Below the pieces are notes generated by a model, which worked only from the letters and a program-made list of their open reading frames with translations, searched no databases and was not told the origin of the DNA. The position numbers were made by a program, and so were the translations under genes. From positions 1 to 64,000 of the forward strand of contig JAWKZQ010000014.1 in the NCBI GenBank assembly GCA_041395865.1: a stretch of DNA of 64,000 bases, in the 5' to 3' direction. Source of the DNA: IMCC2047 sp041395865 (lineage in GTDB: Bacteria > Pseudomonadota > Gammaproteobacteria > Pseudomonadales > IMCC2047). Below, one piece after another: positions 1 to 8,886 of the stretch (within the stretch, counting starts at the first letter, position 1; every line of letters starts with the position of its first letter).

Positions 1-19
1 GCCTAAAAGTCGTTGTCCG

Positions 20-1177
20 CTACCCGCCCTCATAAAGGGTGAGCGAGCGGGTATACAGGGCAGCAATCAAGTCCGACTGGGTGACAATACCGACCATTTT
101 CTGCCCTTCACCCAGCACCGGCACATGGTGCATCCCCTGGTCGGACAATAAAGGTACAATCTGGGCAATTAAGTCATTCTCGTTCACGCTGAACACGGGC
201 GATACCATAATATCCCTCACTCGCGGTGCGCCCTTTTCATCGCCCTTCACAAAATGCTCAAGTTTCCCATAGAGGTCATCATATCCCTTGAGGTTGGCTC
301 GTTTGACAAAATCAACCATCGAAATGATGCCAACCACATGGTGCGCCTCATCCAGCACGGGCAGTAGTTTGACTCTGTGTTTACGGAGCAAGGCCCAGGC
401 GTTTTCCAACGTCGTTTCCGGCGTAACGGTGATCACATCGCGCGACATAATATGCTTGCAGCGAATCTCGCCAAATTTTCGTGTATAGGCCTTTTGTTGC
501 GCCAGCCCATAAACCCGGGTCAGGTCCTTTTCAGTAATATTCAAATAGGAGTCCAAATCCTTCAGGGCATTTTCAAGGTCTTGCGGGTTGATCCCCAAGC
601 GCACCAGCGGACTGGCATCCTTATGTTTATGGATCGGATCTTCCGTGGGCGTTGCATGCACCGGATACTCTTTTTTCAACCACCAACGATGAAAAATCAA
701 CGCCAGCAGCACCAACAGGACCATATTGACCAAAACCGGAAACAAGACAAAATCAAACTCACCGACGGTCGTAGACCCGACAATAATCGGCAGCATGGCG
801 GTCGCCCCCGCCGGGGGATGCACGCAGCCCAGCGCAAACATAGCCAGCATACAGAGGGTTATGCCAATTGCGCCGCTGATAAACAGATCCCAGGGCAGGT
901 GTGCACAGGCCACCCCTATCAGGGCGCCCACCAAATGCCCGACCACCACCGGGTAGGGCTGGGAAAAAGGGCTGTTAGGCACCACAAAAATCAGCACGAT
1001 ACTGGGCCCGAGGGAAGCTACCAGTAACATTTTATAGGCCTCCGGAACGATCCACTGGCTTAGCACCGCAATCACCAGCATAGTGACAAAGGATGCCGCC
1101 AGAACCAGCCATTGATCACGGCGGTGCAAAGAACTTGCTGCCGGAGAAGCTACCGAACGAAAAAACTCCTTAAACAT
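20..1177 (-). CDS. HPP-family membrane protein with paired CBS domains
   Basis: 385-residue inner-membrane protein. The first half has several hydrophobic segments (about residues 23-45, 50-66, 75-95, 97-117, 125-160) and carries the family's HPP motif at residues 120-122 (GCVHPPAGAT). The second half is soluble and holds two CBS repeats (about 240-295 and 315-375), which in other proteins bind adenine nucleotides and gate the attached domain. HPP proteins of cyanobacteria and plastids have been linked to nitrite transport, but that cannot be transferred safely to this CBS-fused form. It lies downstream of oxyR on the same strand but is separated from it by a likely terminator, so it is probably transcribed alone. 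Family is clear; substrate unknown. Confidence 0.85.
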   Translation of the reverse strand: MFKEFFRSVASPAASSLHRRDQWLVLAASFVTMLVIAVLSQWIVPEAYKMLLVASLGPSIVLIFVVPNSPFSQPYPVVVGHLVGALIGVACAHLPWDLFISGAIGITLCMLAMFALGCVHPPAGATAMLPIIVGSTTVGEFDFVLFPVLVNMVLLVLLALIFHRWWLKKEYPVHATPTEDPIHKHKDASPLVRLGINPQDLENALKDLDSYLNITEKDLTRVYGLAQQKAYTRKFGEIRCKHIMSRDVITVTPETTLENAWALLRKHRVKLLPVLDEAHHVVGIISMVDFVKRANLKGYDDLYGKLEHFVKGDEKGAPRVRDIMVSPVFSVNENDLIAQIVPLLSDQGMHHVPVLGEGQKMVGIVTQSDLIAALYTRSLTLYEGG

Positions 1178-1204
1178 ATTTCTCCCATCATATTTTCAGG
1201 CGAT

Positions 1205-1239
1205 AAAAGGGCAGCCTGCCATTATGCCCCCCTTTTTTT
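1205..1239 (-). terminator. likely terminator of oxyR
   Basis: AAAAGGGCA (1205-1213) can pair with TGCCC and the following C/T run (1225-1239). Read on the minus strand this is a hairpin followed by TTTTA, in the gap after the oxyR stop. The stem has two unpaired bases, so the call is moderate. Confidence 0.45.
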
Positions 1240-1264
1240 CAAGTTACTTGATTTCAGTCAAGCC

Positions 1265-2170
1265 CTACCCCTTGCAGGAATTTTCCAGTTGTGATTTGAA
1301 CAGCGCCATTAAACGCTCGATATCTGACGTTCCGCCGTAATTCAGCCGGGTAATGAAGGCGAGTTTTCGGTGCGGTCCCGGTTCATCCAGGGGAACCGCA
1401 CGAATTTCATGATTGTCTTCCACCAACTGCTGCAACGCCATTTCCGGCACCAGTGTGGTGCCCATTTTTCCTGCGACCATTTGCACCAGTGTCGCCAGGC
1501 TTGTGCCGGCCAGCGATTCCTGAATTTCAGTTGCCTGCAACTTACAGGCAGCCAGCGCATGATCCTTCAGGCAATGCCCCTCCTTAAGCAACAACAGGTG
1601 GGCATCCTTAAGCTGGCGAGTGGTAATCTTTTTTTGCTGTGAAAACGCATCGTCGCAGTGCACCACCACCTGGAAGTCCTCCTCCCAGAAGGTAAAGGCG
1701 TGCAGCCCGTGGGTATCGTAAGGCAAGGCCAGGATCGCCGTGTCAATTTCACCGCTCCGAACCTGATCAACCAACACATGCGACTGCTCTTCAACCAGCG
1801 TCAGCTGAAAATCCGGGTACTGTCGCCGCACCTCGGGCAGCGCCTTCGGCAACAGGTAAGGGCCGATGGTCGGGATAACGCCCAGGGTCATCGGGCAGCT
1901 CAAGGGCGATTTCCTGCTTTGTGCAAACTGGTACAGCTCTTTCATTTCCAGGTTTATCGTTTGCGCCTTTGCAAGAATCGATTCGCCAAGCGGCGTCACC
2001 AGCACTCTTTTGTTATCGCGTTCAAAAATCTGCGCCCCCAGCTGCGTTTCCAGCTCAGCGATCGCCGTACTGAGGGCCGATTGGGAAACGGCACACTGAT
2101 CGGCGGCTTTCTTGAAGTGCAGCGTTTTCTGCACGGCCAGGGCATAACTCAGTTGTTTAAGCGTAATCAT
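1265..2170 (-). CDS. oxyR: hydrogen peroxide-sensing LysR regulator OxyR
   Basis: LysR-family activator, 301 residues from the ATG at 2170 (MITLKQL), which is the usual OxyR start; an upstream in-frame start at 2221 would add 17 non-conserved residues. The N-terminus is a winged helix-turn-helix (KAADQCAVSQSALSTAIAEL). The effector domain contains EGHCLKDHALAAC, where the two cysteines are nine residues apart like Cys199 and Cys208 of E. coli OxyR, which form the regulatory disulfide on peroxide exposure. It is divergent from ahpC-ahpF, the classic OxyR target, so it very probably controls them and itself from the shared intergenic region. The motif and context make the assignment firm. Confidence 0.95.
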   Translation of the reverse strand: MITLKQLSYALAVQKTLHFKKAADQCAVSQSALSTAIAELETQLGAQIFERDNKRVLVTPLGESILAKAQTINLEMKELYQFAQSRKSPLSCPMTLGVIPTIGPYLLPKALPEVRRQYPDFQLTLVEEQSHVLVDQVRSGEIDTAILALPYDTHGLHAFTFWEEDFQVVVHCDDAFSQQKKITTRQLKDAHLLLLKEGHCLKDHALAACKLQATEIQESLAGTSLATLVQMVAGKMGTTLVPEMALQQLVEDNHEIRAVPLDEPGPHRKLAFITRLNYGGTSDIERLMALFKSQLENSCKG

Positions 2171-2302
2171 AGATCCCACCATCGTTCGTAAAAACAGATC
2201 GAAAAGATCGGTTTTATTCAATTTAAAAGAACACTAACCCAATCTAGTATTTCAATCAACGTTCAAACCAACCCCTAAACCAACAAACCCAAGGAGTAAG
2301 AA
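2171..2302. promoter_or_regulatory. divergent oxyR/ahpC control region
   Basis: AT-rich 132-bp region between oxyR and ahpC that must hold both promoters. I cannot point to a convincing four-part ATAG-type OxyR site by eye. A possible -10 (TAGTAT, 2245-2250) lies upstream of ahpC, and an AAGGAG ribosome-binding site (2291-2296) precedes the ahpC ATG. OxyR binding here is inferred from gene arrangement. Confidence 0.5.
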
Positions 2303-2866
2303 ATGGCCAAAATCAATCAATCGATTCCTGAGTTCAAAGCCGAGGCCTTCCACAACGGCGAGTTCAAATCCATCACCAGCGATGATGTAAAGGGCAAATG
2401 GTCCATCTTCCTGTTCTATCCAGCGGACTTCACCTTTGTATGTCCCACCGAACTGGAGGATATGGCCAATCATTATGAAGAACTGCAAAGCCTGGGCGTC
2501 GAAGTGTACTCGGTCTCCACGGACACCCACTTCACTCACAAAGCCTGGCATGACACCAGCGATGCGATCAGCAAGATCAAATTCCCGATGATTGGCGACC
2601 CAACGGGCCGCATCACCCGCGGATTCGATGTGATGATCGAAGAAGAGGCGCTGGCACTGCGCGGCACCTTCCTGGCCGATCCTGACGGCATCATCAAGGT
2701 CGCTGAAATCCACGACCTGGGCATTGGCCGCTCCGCAAAGGACATGGTCCGCAAGGTCAAAGCGGCCCAGTACGTCGCCACCCACGACGGCGAAGTCTGC
2801 CCCGCTGCCTGGGAACAGGGCCAGGAAACCCTGACACCGAGCCTGGACCTGGTCGGAAAAATCTAA
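2303..2866 (+). CDS. ahpC: alkyl hydroperoxide reductase peroxiredoxin AhpC
   Basis: Typical 2-Cys peroxiredoxin, 187 residues (E. coli AhpC is of the same length). The peroxidatic cysteine is Cys47 in DFTFVCPTE and the resolving cysteine is Cys166 in GEVCPAAW, matching the E. coli pair 46/165. It reduces hydrogen peroxide, organic hydroperoxides and peroxynitrite in the cytoplasm and is recycled by AhpF, encoded 60 bp downstream. The start follows a strong AAGGAG. The hairpin between the two genes may keep AhpC mRNA more abundant than ahpF. Function is certain at family level. Confidence 0.97.
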   Translation: MAKINQSIPEFKAEAFHNGEFKSITSDDVKGKWSIFLFYPADFTFVCPTELEDMANHYEELQSLGVEVYSVSTDTHFTHKAWHDTSDAISKIKFPMIGDPTGRITRGFDVMIEEEALALRGTFLADPDGIIKVAEIHDLGIGRSAKDMVRKVKAAQYVATHDGEVCPAAWEQGQETLTPSLDLVGKI

Positions 2867-2883
2867 CCCTTATCAACCCATTC

Positions 2884-2905
2884 GGCGGACAGCCTGCTGT
2901 CCGCC
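2884..2905 (+). other. ahpC-ahpF intercistronic hairpin
   Basis: Perfect 9-bp inverted repeat, GGCGGACAG (2884-2892) and CTGTCCGCC (2897-2905) with a 4-base loop, between the two cistrons. No U-run follows, so it is more likely an mRNA-stabilising or attenuating stem than a full terminator. It sits just before the ahpF ribosome-binding site AAGGAG (2914-2919). Confidence 0.6.
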
Positions 2906-2926
2906 CCAAATCAAGGAGATTGCGAG

Positions 2927-4492
2927 ATGTTAACGACAGAAATTTTAACGACCCTGAAGGGCTACACCGCCAACATGGAAAATCGGGTAACACTGGTCCT
3001 GCAAACCGGCGAACATGACAAGCGCGCCGAACTGGTGAAATTTCTGTCCGACTTTACCGCCGTTTCCGAACAGCTTGGGTTCGAGGAACGCAATACCCAG
3101 GGCCTGCTCCGCAGCCCGGTCAGTTTTATGCTGGAGGTGGACGGCCAACCCAACGGCATCCGTTTTTCCGGCATACCCGGCGGCCACGAGTTCAACTCAC
3201 TGGTTCTGGCCGTGTTGCACTCGTCCGGCACCCCGATGAAGCTGGATGAAAATATTCAGCAACTGATCAAGCGCATCAATGAACCCTTAACTTTTGAGGT
3301 CTTTGTCAGCCTAAGCTGCCACAACTGCCCGGACGTCGTGCAGGCACTCAACCAGTTTGCTGCGCTGAACCCCAACATCAGCAGCGAAATGATTGATGGC
3401 GGCCTCTTTCCGGAACTGATTGAAAAACGCAATATCCAGGGCGTTCCTACGGTTTTCCTGAATGGCGACGTTTTTGCCAACGGCAAGGTGGATACCGCCC
3501 AATTGCTGGAGAAACTTAACGATTTCAAACCGCAAATGAAGGAACCGGCTGCAGACACCGTACAGCATCTGCCGGTACAGGACGTGACGGTGATTGGCGG
3601 CGGCCCCGCTGGCGTTGCCGCGGCAATCTATGCCGCTCGCAAAGGCATCAAAGTCACCCTGATTGCGGATCGTATCGGCGGTCAGGTCAAGGATACCCAG
3701 GGCATTGAAAACCTCATTTCGGTTCCCAAAACCACCGGCCCCGAATTAACTACGGCCCTGCAACAGCACATGCAGGATTACGACATCACCCTTAAGGAAC
3801 ACCTGCGTGTCGATTCTGTCACCAAGGGCGAGATCAAATCCCTGCAACTGTCTTCAGGTGAAGTAATCGAAACCAAATCGCTGATTATCGCCACCGGCGC
3901 CAAGTGGCGGGAGTTGAACGTGCCCGGCGAGAAGGAGAACATCGGCAACGGCGTAGCCTATTGCCCGCACTGCGACGGCCCCTTTTTCAAGGGTAAGGAT
4001 GTTGCCGTTATCGGTGGCGGCAACTCCGGCATCGAGGCGGCCCTGGATCTCGCCGGGATCGTGAAGTCCGTAACGGTCCTGGAGTTTGCCCCCGCGTTAC
4101 GCGCCGACCAGGTGCTGGTGGACCAGGCCAGAGCTCGGGACAACATCGAGATCATCACCAATGCCGCGACTCAACAGGTAATTGCTGACAATGGCAAGGT
4201 CTACGGCATCGAATACCAGGACCGCGACAGCAAAGAAATGCGCCGTCTCGAATTATCTGGTGTATTTGTGCAGATCGGCCTGATTCCCAACAGCGATTTC
4301 CTGAAGGGGCTGGTGGCGCTGAGCGATTACGGCGAAGTGCAGATCAACGAACGCAACGAAACCAGCGAGGCGGGTATTTTCGCCTGCGGCGATGTAACGA
4401 CGGTGCCCTACAAGCAGATTGTCATTGCCATGGGCGAAGGCTCGAAGGCGGCCCTGTCGGCCTTCGAGTATCTCCTCAAACAGAGTCGTTAA
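2927..4492 (+). CDS. ahpF: alkyl hydroperoxide reductase subunit F (AhpF)
   Basis: 521-residue flavoprotein disulfide reductase that passes electrons from NADH to AhpC. The N-terminal glutaredoxin-like double domain carries Cys131-His-Asn-Cys134 (CHNCPD). The C-terminal thioredoxin-reductase-like part has an FAD-binding GGGPAGVAAAIYAARKG, the redox pair Cys346-Pro-His-Cys349 (CPHCDGP) and an NAD-binding GGGNSGIEAALDLA. All four catalytic cysteines are present and the length matches E. coli AhpF. It follows ahpC in one operon. Its stop overlaps the stop of the convergent mscS gene by three bases. Confidence 0.96.
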   Translation: MLTTEILTTLKGYTANMENRVTLVLQTGEHDKRAELVKFLSDFTAVSEQLGFEERNTQGLLRSPVSFMLEVDGQPNGIRFSGIPGGHEFNSLVLAVLHSSGTPMKLDENIQQLIKRINEPLTFEVFVSLSCHNCPDVVQALNQFAALNPNISSEMIDGGLFPELIEKRNIQGVPTVFLNGDVFANGKVDTAQLLEKLNDFKPQMKEPAADTVQHLPVQDVTVIGGGPAGVAAAIYAARKGIKVTLIADRIGGQVKDTQGIENLISVPKTTGPELTTALQQHMQDYDITLKEHLRVDSVTKGEIKSLQLSSGEVIETKSLIIATGAKWRELNVPGEKENIGNGVAYCPHCDGPFFKGKDVAVIGGGNSGIEAALDLAGIVKSVTVLEFAPALRADQVLVDQARARDNIEIITNAATQQVIADNGKVYGIEYQDRDSKEMRRLELSGVFVQIGLIPNSDFLKGLVALSDYGEVQINERNETSEAGIFACGDVTTVPYKQIVIAMGEGSKAALSAFEYLLKQSR

Positions 4493-5352
4493 GCCGGTTT
4501 CCGGTTGATGGTCAAATTGCCATCCACATGAATATCCCGTTGCGGGAAAGCAATCACCACCTCGCTTTCCCGGAACAGGGCCTCAATCCGGAAACGCAGT
4601 TCACTGCGAACCCTGCGCAGGTCGCGCTCAAGGTCCGCGTTAATCCAGACATTCAAATCAAAAATCAGCGCGTTATCACCGAAATCCTCGAACAAGACGG
4701 CAAAGGCCGGCTCCTTAAGTACGGAGGGGTGCTCCTCCGCCGCTCGAGTCATCAGCTCAACAACCCGCGGCACATCCGAACCGTAAGCCACGCCGACCCG
4801 CACGGTACAGCGGGTCAACCGGTCCATCAGCGTCCAGTTCACCACCATATTCTCCAGGAGGTGGCTGTTGGGAATCAGGATATGCACTCCATCCACCCGC
4901 CGGATACGGGTAGAGCGGGTATTAATTGCCTCCACCGTGCCGCGCAAATCCTCAATTTCCAGGAAATCGCCAATGCGGATGGGACGCTCCCACATGAGAA
5001 TCCATCCGCTGATAAAGTTATTGATAATATTCTGTGCCCCAAAGCCCACGCCAATGGCAACCGCTCCGGAAATAAAAGCGAAGGCGGCTAACGGAATCTG
5101 CAACATCTGTAACAGGCTCATGACCAGTACGATGAGCGCGAGGATGATATAGGCCCTGGAAATCACCTGCACCAGGTCGGGGGACACGTGCCTTTTGTGC
5201 CTTAAATACGCAATCAGCAGCCGGAAAGTCCAGCGAATCACCAGCAGCCCAATCAGCAGGAACATCAGCACAGAAAAAACCTGCAAGGGTGTGATACTGA
5301 TTTCACCGACCGAAAGAAAAGGGCTTTGCATAAATTCCTTGATACCGTCCAT
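4489..5352 (-). CDS. small-conductance mechanosensitive channel, MscS family
   Basis: 287 residues from the ATG at 5352 (MDGIKEF); a TTG at 5370 would extend it by six residues. Three N-terminal hydrophobic segments are followed by the MscS core: the glycine/alanine-rich pore helix (AVAIGVGFGAQNIINNFISG) and the beta domain (RPIRIGDFLEIEDLRGTVEAI, HILIPNSHLLENMVVNW split across two strands). MscS channels open under membrane tension and release solutes after osmotic downshock. Size fits the short MscS type without extra periplasmic domains. The gene is convergent with ahpF and divergent from zntB, with the two starts 34 bp apart. Confidence 0.92.
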   Translation of the reverse strand: MDGIKEFMQSPFLSVGEISITPLQVFSVLMFLLIGLLVIRWTFRLLIAYLRHKRHVSPDLVQVISRAYIILALIVLVMSLLQMLQIPLAAFAFISGAVAIGVGFGAQNIINNFISGWILMWERPIRIGDFLEIEDLRGTVEAINTRSTRIRRVDGVHILIPNSHLLENMVVNWTLMDRLTRCTVRVGVAYGSDVPRVVELMTRAAEEHPSVLKEPAFAVLFEDFGDNALIFDLNVWINADLERDLRRVRSELRFRIEALFRESEVVIAFPQRDIHVDGNLTINRKPA

Positions 5353-5385
5353 AATGGGCACGTCCAACAATTAGGATTAACGGGG

Positions 5386-6342
5386 ATGATCAGAGCATTA
5401 CTGGTTAGTTTAAATCAAGATACCCGCGAAGGTGCAGCGGAATTGATTCAAAGCTGGCGGCAGGACAAAGACAGTTTCCTGTGGCTCGATTTTCAGAAGG
5501 AACTAACCGCCAAGGACAACCAGCTACTGGAAGACCTGGGATGCCACCCCCTGGCCCTGCAGGATGCCCAACGCAAGCGGCACCCCCCCAAGGCCGAGGA
5601 CTTTGGCAGCAATACCTTTGCCCTGTTTCGTGGAATTAACAGCATCGAGGACAAGCTGCTGCTAAGCCACCAGCAGATCAGTTTTTTTATCGGCAATAAC
5701 TTCCTGGTCACGCTGCACAGAGGCCACTCCATCAGCATTGAGCACTTCTTCAGCGAAGCGCGTGATATCGAACTGATCAGCAACCCCTGGCTACTGGCCA
5801 GCAAAATCATGCACTTTGCCTCAGGCCGCTATCTCGAGACCATTCTCGACTTCGAGGACGCCCTCAGCGAAGCTGAGGACACCATGCTCAAGAACGGCTC
5901 CGACGACCTGATGCGCGAACTGGTCACCTACCGCTCCCGTTTGCGAAAGTTGAAACGGGTTTTCAATTATCACGAAAAACTGGCCCGTGAACTGATGGAA
6001 ATTCAATCCGATGCCTCATCGGTTATTGAGCATGCGTTGCGCGACCTCTACGACCGTTGCGAGCGCCTGAACAGCCTCAGTGACATGTATTACGAAATCT
6101 GCGGCGACCTGATTGACGGTTACCTGTCCATCACCTCACACCAGCTCAACAACACCATGAAGATCCTCACGATCATCACGGCCATCTTCGTGCCCCTGAG
6201 TTTCCTGGCAGGTCTTTACGGCATGAACTTTGACCACATCCCCGAACTCCATTACCGCTATGGCTATTTCGTCGTACTCGGTGTGATGTTCAGTATTGTC
6301 GCCGTCATGCTCTATCTGTTCCGGCGCTTTCGCTGGTTCTAG
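5386..6342 (+). CDS. zntB: CorA-superfamily zinc transporter ZntB
   Basis: 318 residues from the ATG at 5386 (MIRALLVSLNQ); an upstream in-frame start at 5326 lies inside the divergent mscS gene and is unlikely. A large acidic and helical cytoplasmic domain is followed by two C-terminal transmembrane helices, with the CorA-family signature GMN at residues 279-281 (LYGMNFDHIPEL) between them. ZntB proteins move zinc; CorA homologues move magnesium, cobalt or nickel, and sequence alone does not settle the metal. The loop after GMN is H/Y-rich rather than the acidic MPEL of classical CorA, which favours ZntB. A good member of the family. Confidence 0.85.
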   Translation: MIRALLVSLNQDTREGAAELIQSWRQDKDSFLWLDFQKELTAKDNQLLEDLGCHPLALQDAQRKRHPPKAEDFGSNTFALFRGINSIEDKLLLSHQQISFFIGNNFLVTLHRGHSISIEHFFSEARDIELISNPWLLASKIMHFASGRYLETILDFEDALSEAEDTMLKNGSDDLMRELVTYRSRLRKLKRVFNYHEKLARELMEIQSDASSVIEHALRDLYDRCERLNSLSDMYYEICGDLIDGYLSITSHQLNNTMKILTIITAIFVPLSFLAGLYGMNFDHIPELHYRYGYFVVLGVMFSIVAVMLYLFRRFRWF

Positions 6343-6433
6343 ACCGGCACCGGGCTCAAGAAAGTACGACCTTTTTCCGTCACGAAAACATGTTATTTTG
6401 GCCGTCTAACGAAAAGGAATCCGACGCTACCCT

Positions 6434-7798
6434 ATGAATAAAATACCGCACGCCACCATTCGCCCCAAAAGCACATTAAACCTGCTTTCCCAGCATGAAA
6501 TCACCGGCCTGACATCCTCCGAGGAGTCCACCTACAAGCTCTACCGCGACTGCGCACTGGCCATCCTCAATACCGATACCCAGCAGGACGACGCCGCACA
6601 GATTCTCGCCGACCACTCGGATTTTGATATTCGCGTCATTCCTCAGTCGCGAGGCGTCAAACTGGATATCCACAACGCACCCGCAGCGGCCTTCGTCGAC
6701 GGCGAAATGATTAAGGGTATCCGCAAACACCTGTTTTCGGCATTGCGCGACATTGTTTTCACCGAGTTTAAAATCAGCGGCGAGCGCCGTTTTAACCTGG
6801 AGAAATCCGAAGGCATCACCGACGCCGTTTTCCGCATCCTGCGCAACGCCAGTGTGGTGAAGCCCAATGTCCACCCCAACCTGGCCGTCTGCTGGGGCGG
6901 TCACTCAATCCCTCGCGAAGAGTACGATTATTCGAAGGAAGTGGGCTACCAGATGGGGCTTCGAGGCTTGGATATCGTAACCGGTTGCGGCATTGGCGCC
7001 ATGAAGGGCCCCATGAAGGGAGCGGCCGTGGGCCACGCCAAACAACAAATCAAGCAGGGTCGTTACATCGGCATCAGCGAACCGGGCATCATCGCCTCCG
7101 AGTCGCCCAACGCCATTGTCAATGAGCTGGTCATCATGCCGGATATCGAAAAACGACTGGAAGCTTTTGTGCGTATGGCTCACTGCATCCTCGTGTTTCC
7201 CGGCGGGGTCGGTACGGTCGAGGAAGTTCTCTATCTGCTCAGCATCCTGACACATCCGGAAAACCACCAGTCGCTGCCGCTGATTTTTACCGGCCCGTCC
7301 TCCTGCGCCACCTACTTTGAGGAACTGGATCACTTCCTGCGCACCACACTCGGCGACGAGGTTACCAGGTTCTATCGCATTATCATCGCCGATGCGCCCG
7401 CCGTCGCACGCCAAGTAAAGGAAGCCATCGAAAAGGTCCATGCCAAACGCCGTAAAAAGCAGGAAGCCTACTACTTCAACTGGTCGCTACATATCGACGA
7501 AAGCCTGCAATTTCCCTTTCTTCCGACCCATGAAAATATGGCGGCCCTGGCACTGAGCTTCGAGCTGCCCATTCACCAGCGCGCCGCGCAACTTCGCGCC
7601 GCCTTCTCGGGACTGGTTGCCGGTAACGTCAAAGCCTTTGGGATTGCACAGGTCAACAAGCACGGTCCTTACCGGATCAGCGGGGATGCCGTTATCCTGG
7701 ACGAAATCGACAAGTTACTACGCAGTTTTATCCGCCAGAAACGGATGAAACTGGGTATCAGCGAAGACAAGTATCGCCCCTGCTACGAGCTGGCCTAG
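6434..7798 (+). CDS. ppnN: nucleotide 5'-monophosphate nucleosidase PpnN (YgdH)
   Basis: 454 residues, the length of E. coli PpnN. The central LOG/Rossmann domain shows CWGGHSIPREEYDYSKEVG, TGCGIGAMKGPMKGA and the PGGxGTxxE motif (FPGGVGTVEEVLY), flanked by the PpnN-specific N- and C-terminal domains. The enzyme splits purine and pyrimidine monophosphates into base and ribose 5-phosphate and in E. coli is stimulated by (p)ppGpp. Transcribed alone. After its stop an imperfect stem (CCCCT 7816-7820 with AGGGG 7835-7839) lies between it and the convergent cupin gene. Confidence 0.93.
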   Translation: MNKIPHATIRPKSTLNLLSQHEITGLTSSEESTYKLYRDCALAILNTDTQQDDAAQILADHSDFDIRVIPQSRGVKLDIHNAPAAAFVDGEMIKGIRKHLFSALRDIVFTEFKISGERRFNLEKSEGITDAVFRILRNASVVKPNVHPNLAVCWGGHSIPREEYDYSKEVGYQMGLRGLDIVTGCGIGAMKGPMKGAAVGHAKQQIKQGRYIGISEPGIIASESPNAIVNELVIMPDIEKRLEAFVRMAHCILVFPGGVGTVEEVLYLLSILTHPENHQSLPLIFTGPSSCATYFEELDHFLRTTLGDEVTRFYRIIIADAPAVARQVKEAIEKVHAKRRKKQEAYYFNWSLHIDESLQFPFLPTHENMAALALSFELPIHQRAAQLRAAFSGLVAGNVKAFGIAQVNKHGPYRISGDAVILDEIDKLLRSFIRQKRMKLGISEDKYRPCYELA

Positions 7799-7848
7799 GA
7801 CCCAGAGAGAGGACACCCCTTTCCGTTTACGGTGAGGGGCGCCCGCAT

Positions 7849-8250
7849 TTATGCCAGCCCCAGCTTCTCAAGCCCTGCCGCCAGCGACCTGGTTTCAATC
7901 ATAAAAAGCTCCCGGTAGTCGCCCTGCAACGCCCAGGTACCGGTAAAACCGGCAGGCACAATAAAACTGTCCCCGGCCTTAAACACCTGCGCCTGGCCTG
8001 ACGCATCGGTCAATATCGCCGAACCGGACAACAGGTGTACATACTCATCAAAGGGGTAATCGGTGAAGTTCAGGATTCCAGGATCACTCTGGTAGACATA
8101 CATGGTGAACTCACCGACGAAAACTTCATAAGCGCCATGTTTGTGGCTATCGCCCCGGATGCCGGTTGGCCAGGGTGCCATTGCCTCGACTTCAACACGC
8201 TTCATTTGCGCGGTATCAATACGTTTTGGACTCGCGGTTTCTATCGACAT
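7849..8250 (-). CDS. small cupin-domain protein
   Basis: 133 residues from the ATG at 8250 (MSIETASPKR), preceded by a GGGGGAAAAG ribosome-binding site; the frame stays open upstream to 8433 but that part has no conserved look. One cupin barrel of the ethanolamine-utilisation/EutQ-like or DUF861-type, with GDSFIVPAGFTGTW near the C-terminus. Such proteins bind a metal or small ligand; many have no known reaction. No neighbour gives a pathway. The product is probably cytoplasmic because no signal peptide is seen. Confidence 0.75.
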   Translation of the reverse strand: MSIETASPKRIDTAQMKRVEVEAMAPWPTGIRGDSHKHGAYEVFVGEFTMYVYQSDPGILNFTDYPFDEYVHLLSGSAILTDASGQAQVFKAGDSFIVPAGFTGTWALQGDYRELFMIETRSLAAGLEKLGLA

Positions 8251-8488
8251 GCTTTTCCCCCTCCCGGAACAGCGCCAATGCTGGCAACAAACAAAATTGT
8301 AACGCCAAGTGGAAAAGCCTGTCTTATCTCTAAGTCCATAAAATTTGGACAATTTTCCAATACAAGACAAATTTCCGCTGGGTAGGCGTAAAATTGAATG
8401 ACCAGGCTGGCGCCTTCTCACCTCGAGAAGCACCCGCTATGTTGGTTGCTTAAACAGGCAACGTCCCCAACAACAGAAGGGAGGTGCG

Positions 8489-8833
8489 ATGATGCAAGGC
8501 TCCATTCTTTCAATCGGCAGTTACGGTGTCGGCACTCAATCACTGCTCGGCAGCTACGAAGACGAATGCGTCGGCAGTCCGCCGGCTTTTAGAGAGGGTA
8601 TCGTGGTCTCACGCATGGAGGGGGAAAAGGTTTATGTCAGGGACTGGCACATCCAGGCTCACTTTACCGGCGAGCAGGCATTGGAACATTTTGAGGAAGC
8701 GAAAAACCACCAGCAGTTTGACTTCGCCTTTTCCGATGAACGCGAGGCCCAGGATGGCGACATCTTCGACGGTGACGACCCGATCCTGCAAAAACAACTC
8801 AAAAGCAAGCTTGAGGGACTGGCGTCACGCTAG
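8489..8833 (+). CDS. unrecognised 114-residue protein
   Basis: I do not recognise a family. The protein begins MMQGSILSIGSYGVG, is acidic (many E and D, for example DEREAQDGDIFDGDD) and has no signal peptide, membrane segment or cysteine cluster. A strong ribosome-binding site, GGGAGGTG (8479-8486), stands before two tandem ATGs (8489 and 8492), which argues that it is real. It is followed 53 bp later by the GFA-fold gene on the same strand, so the two may be co-transcribed. Confidence 0.7.
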   Translation: MMQGSILSIGSYGVGTQSLLGSYEDECVGSPPAFREGIVVSRMEGEKVYVRDWHIQAHFTGEQALEHFEEAKNHQQFDFAFSDEREAQDGDIFDGDDPILQKQLKSKLEGLASR

Positions 8834-8886
8834 CCGCCCCGGCTTGCATCCCACAACGTTTATCCCGTATAGAGGAGGATAAAATC

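Noticed and set aside
377..1027. Plus-strand open frame of 216 codons over the HPP gene
   Set aside because: Antisense shadow with H/Q/R-rich composition; no ribosome-binding site.
8334..8357. Overlapping dyads GTCCA...TGGAC and TTGGA...TCCAA between the cupin and the 114-residue gene
   Set aside because: Arms are only five bases long and AT-rich; too weak to call an operator.
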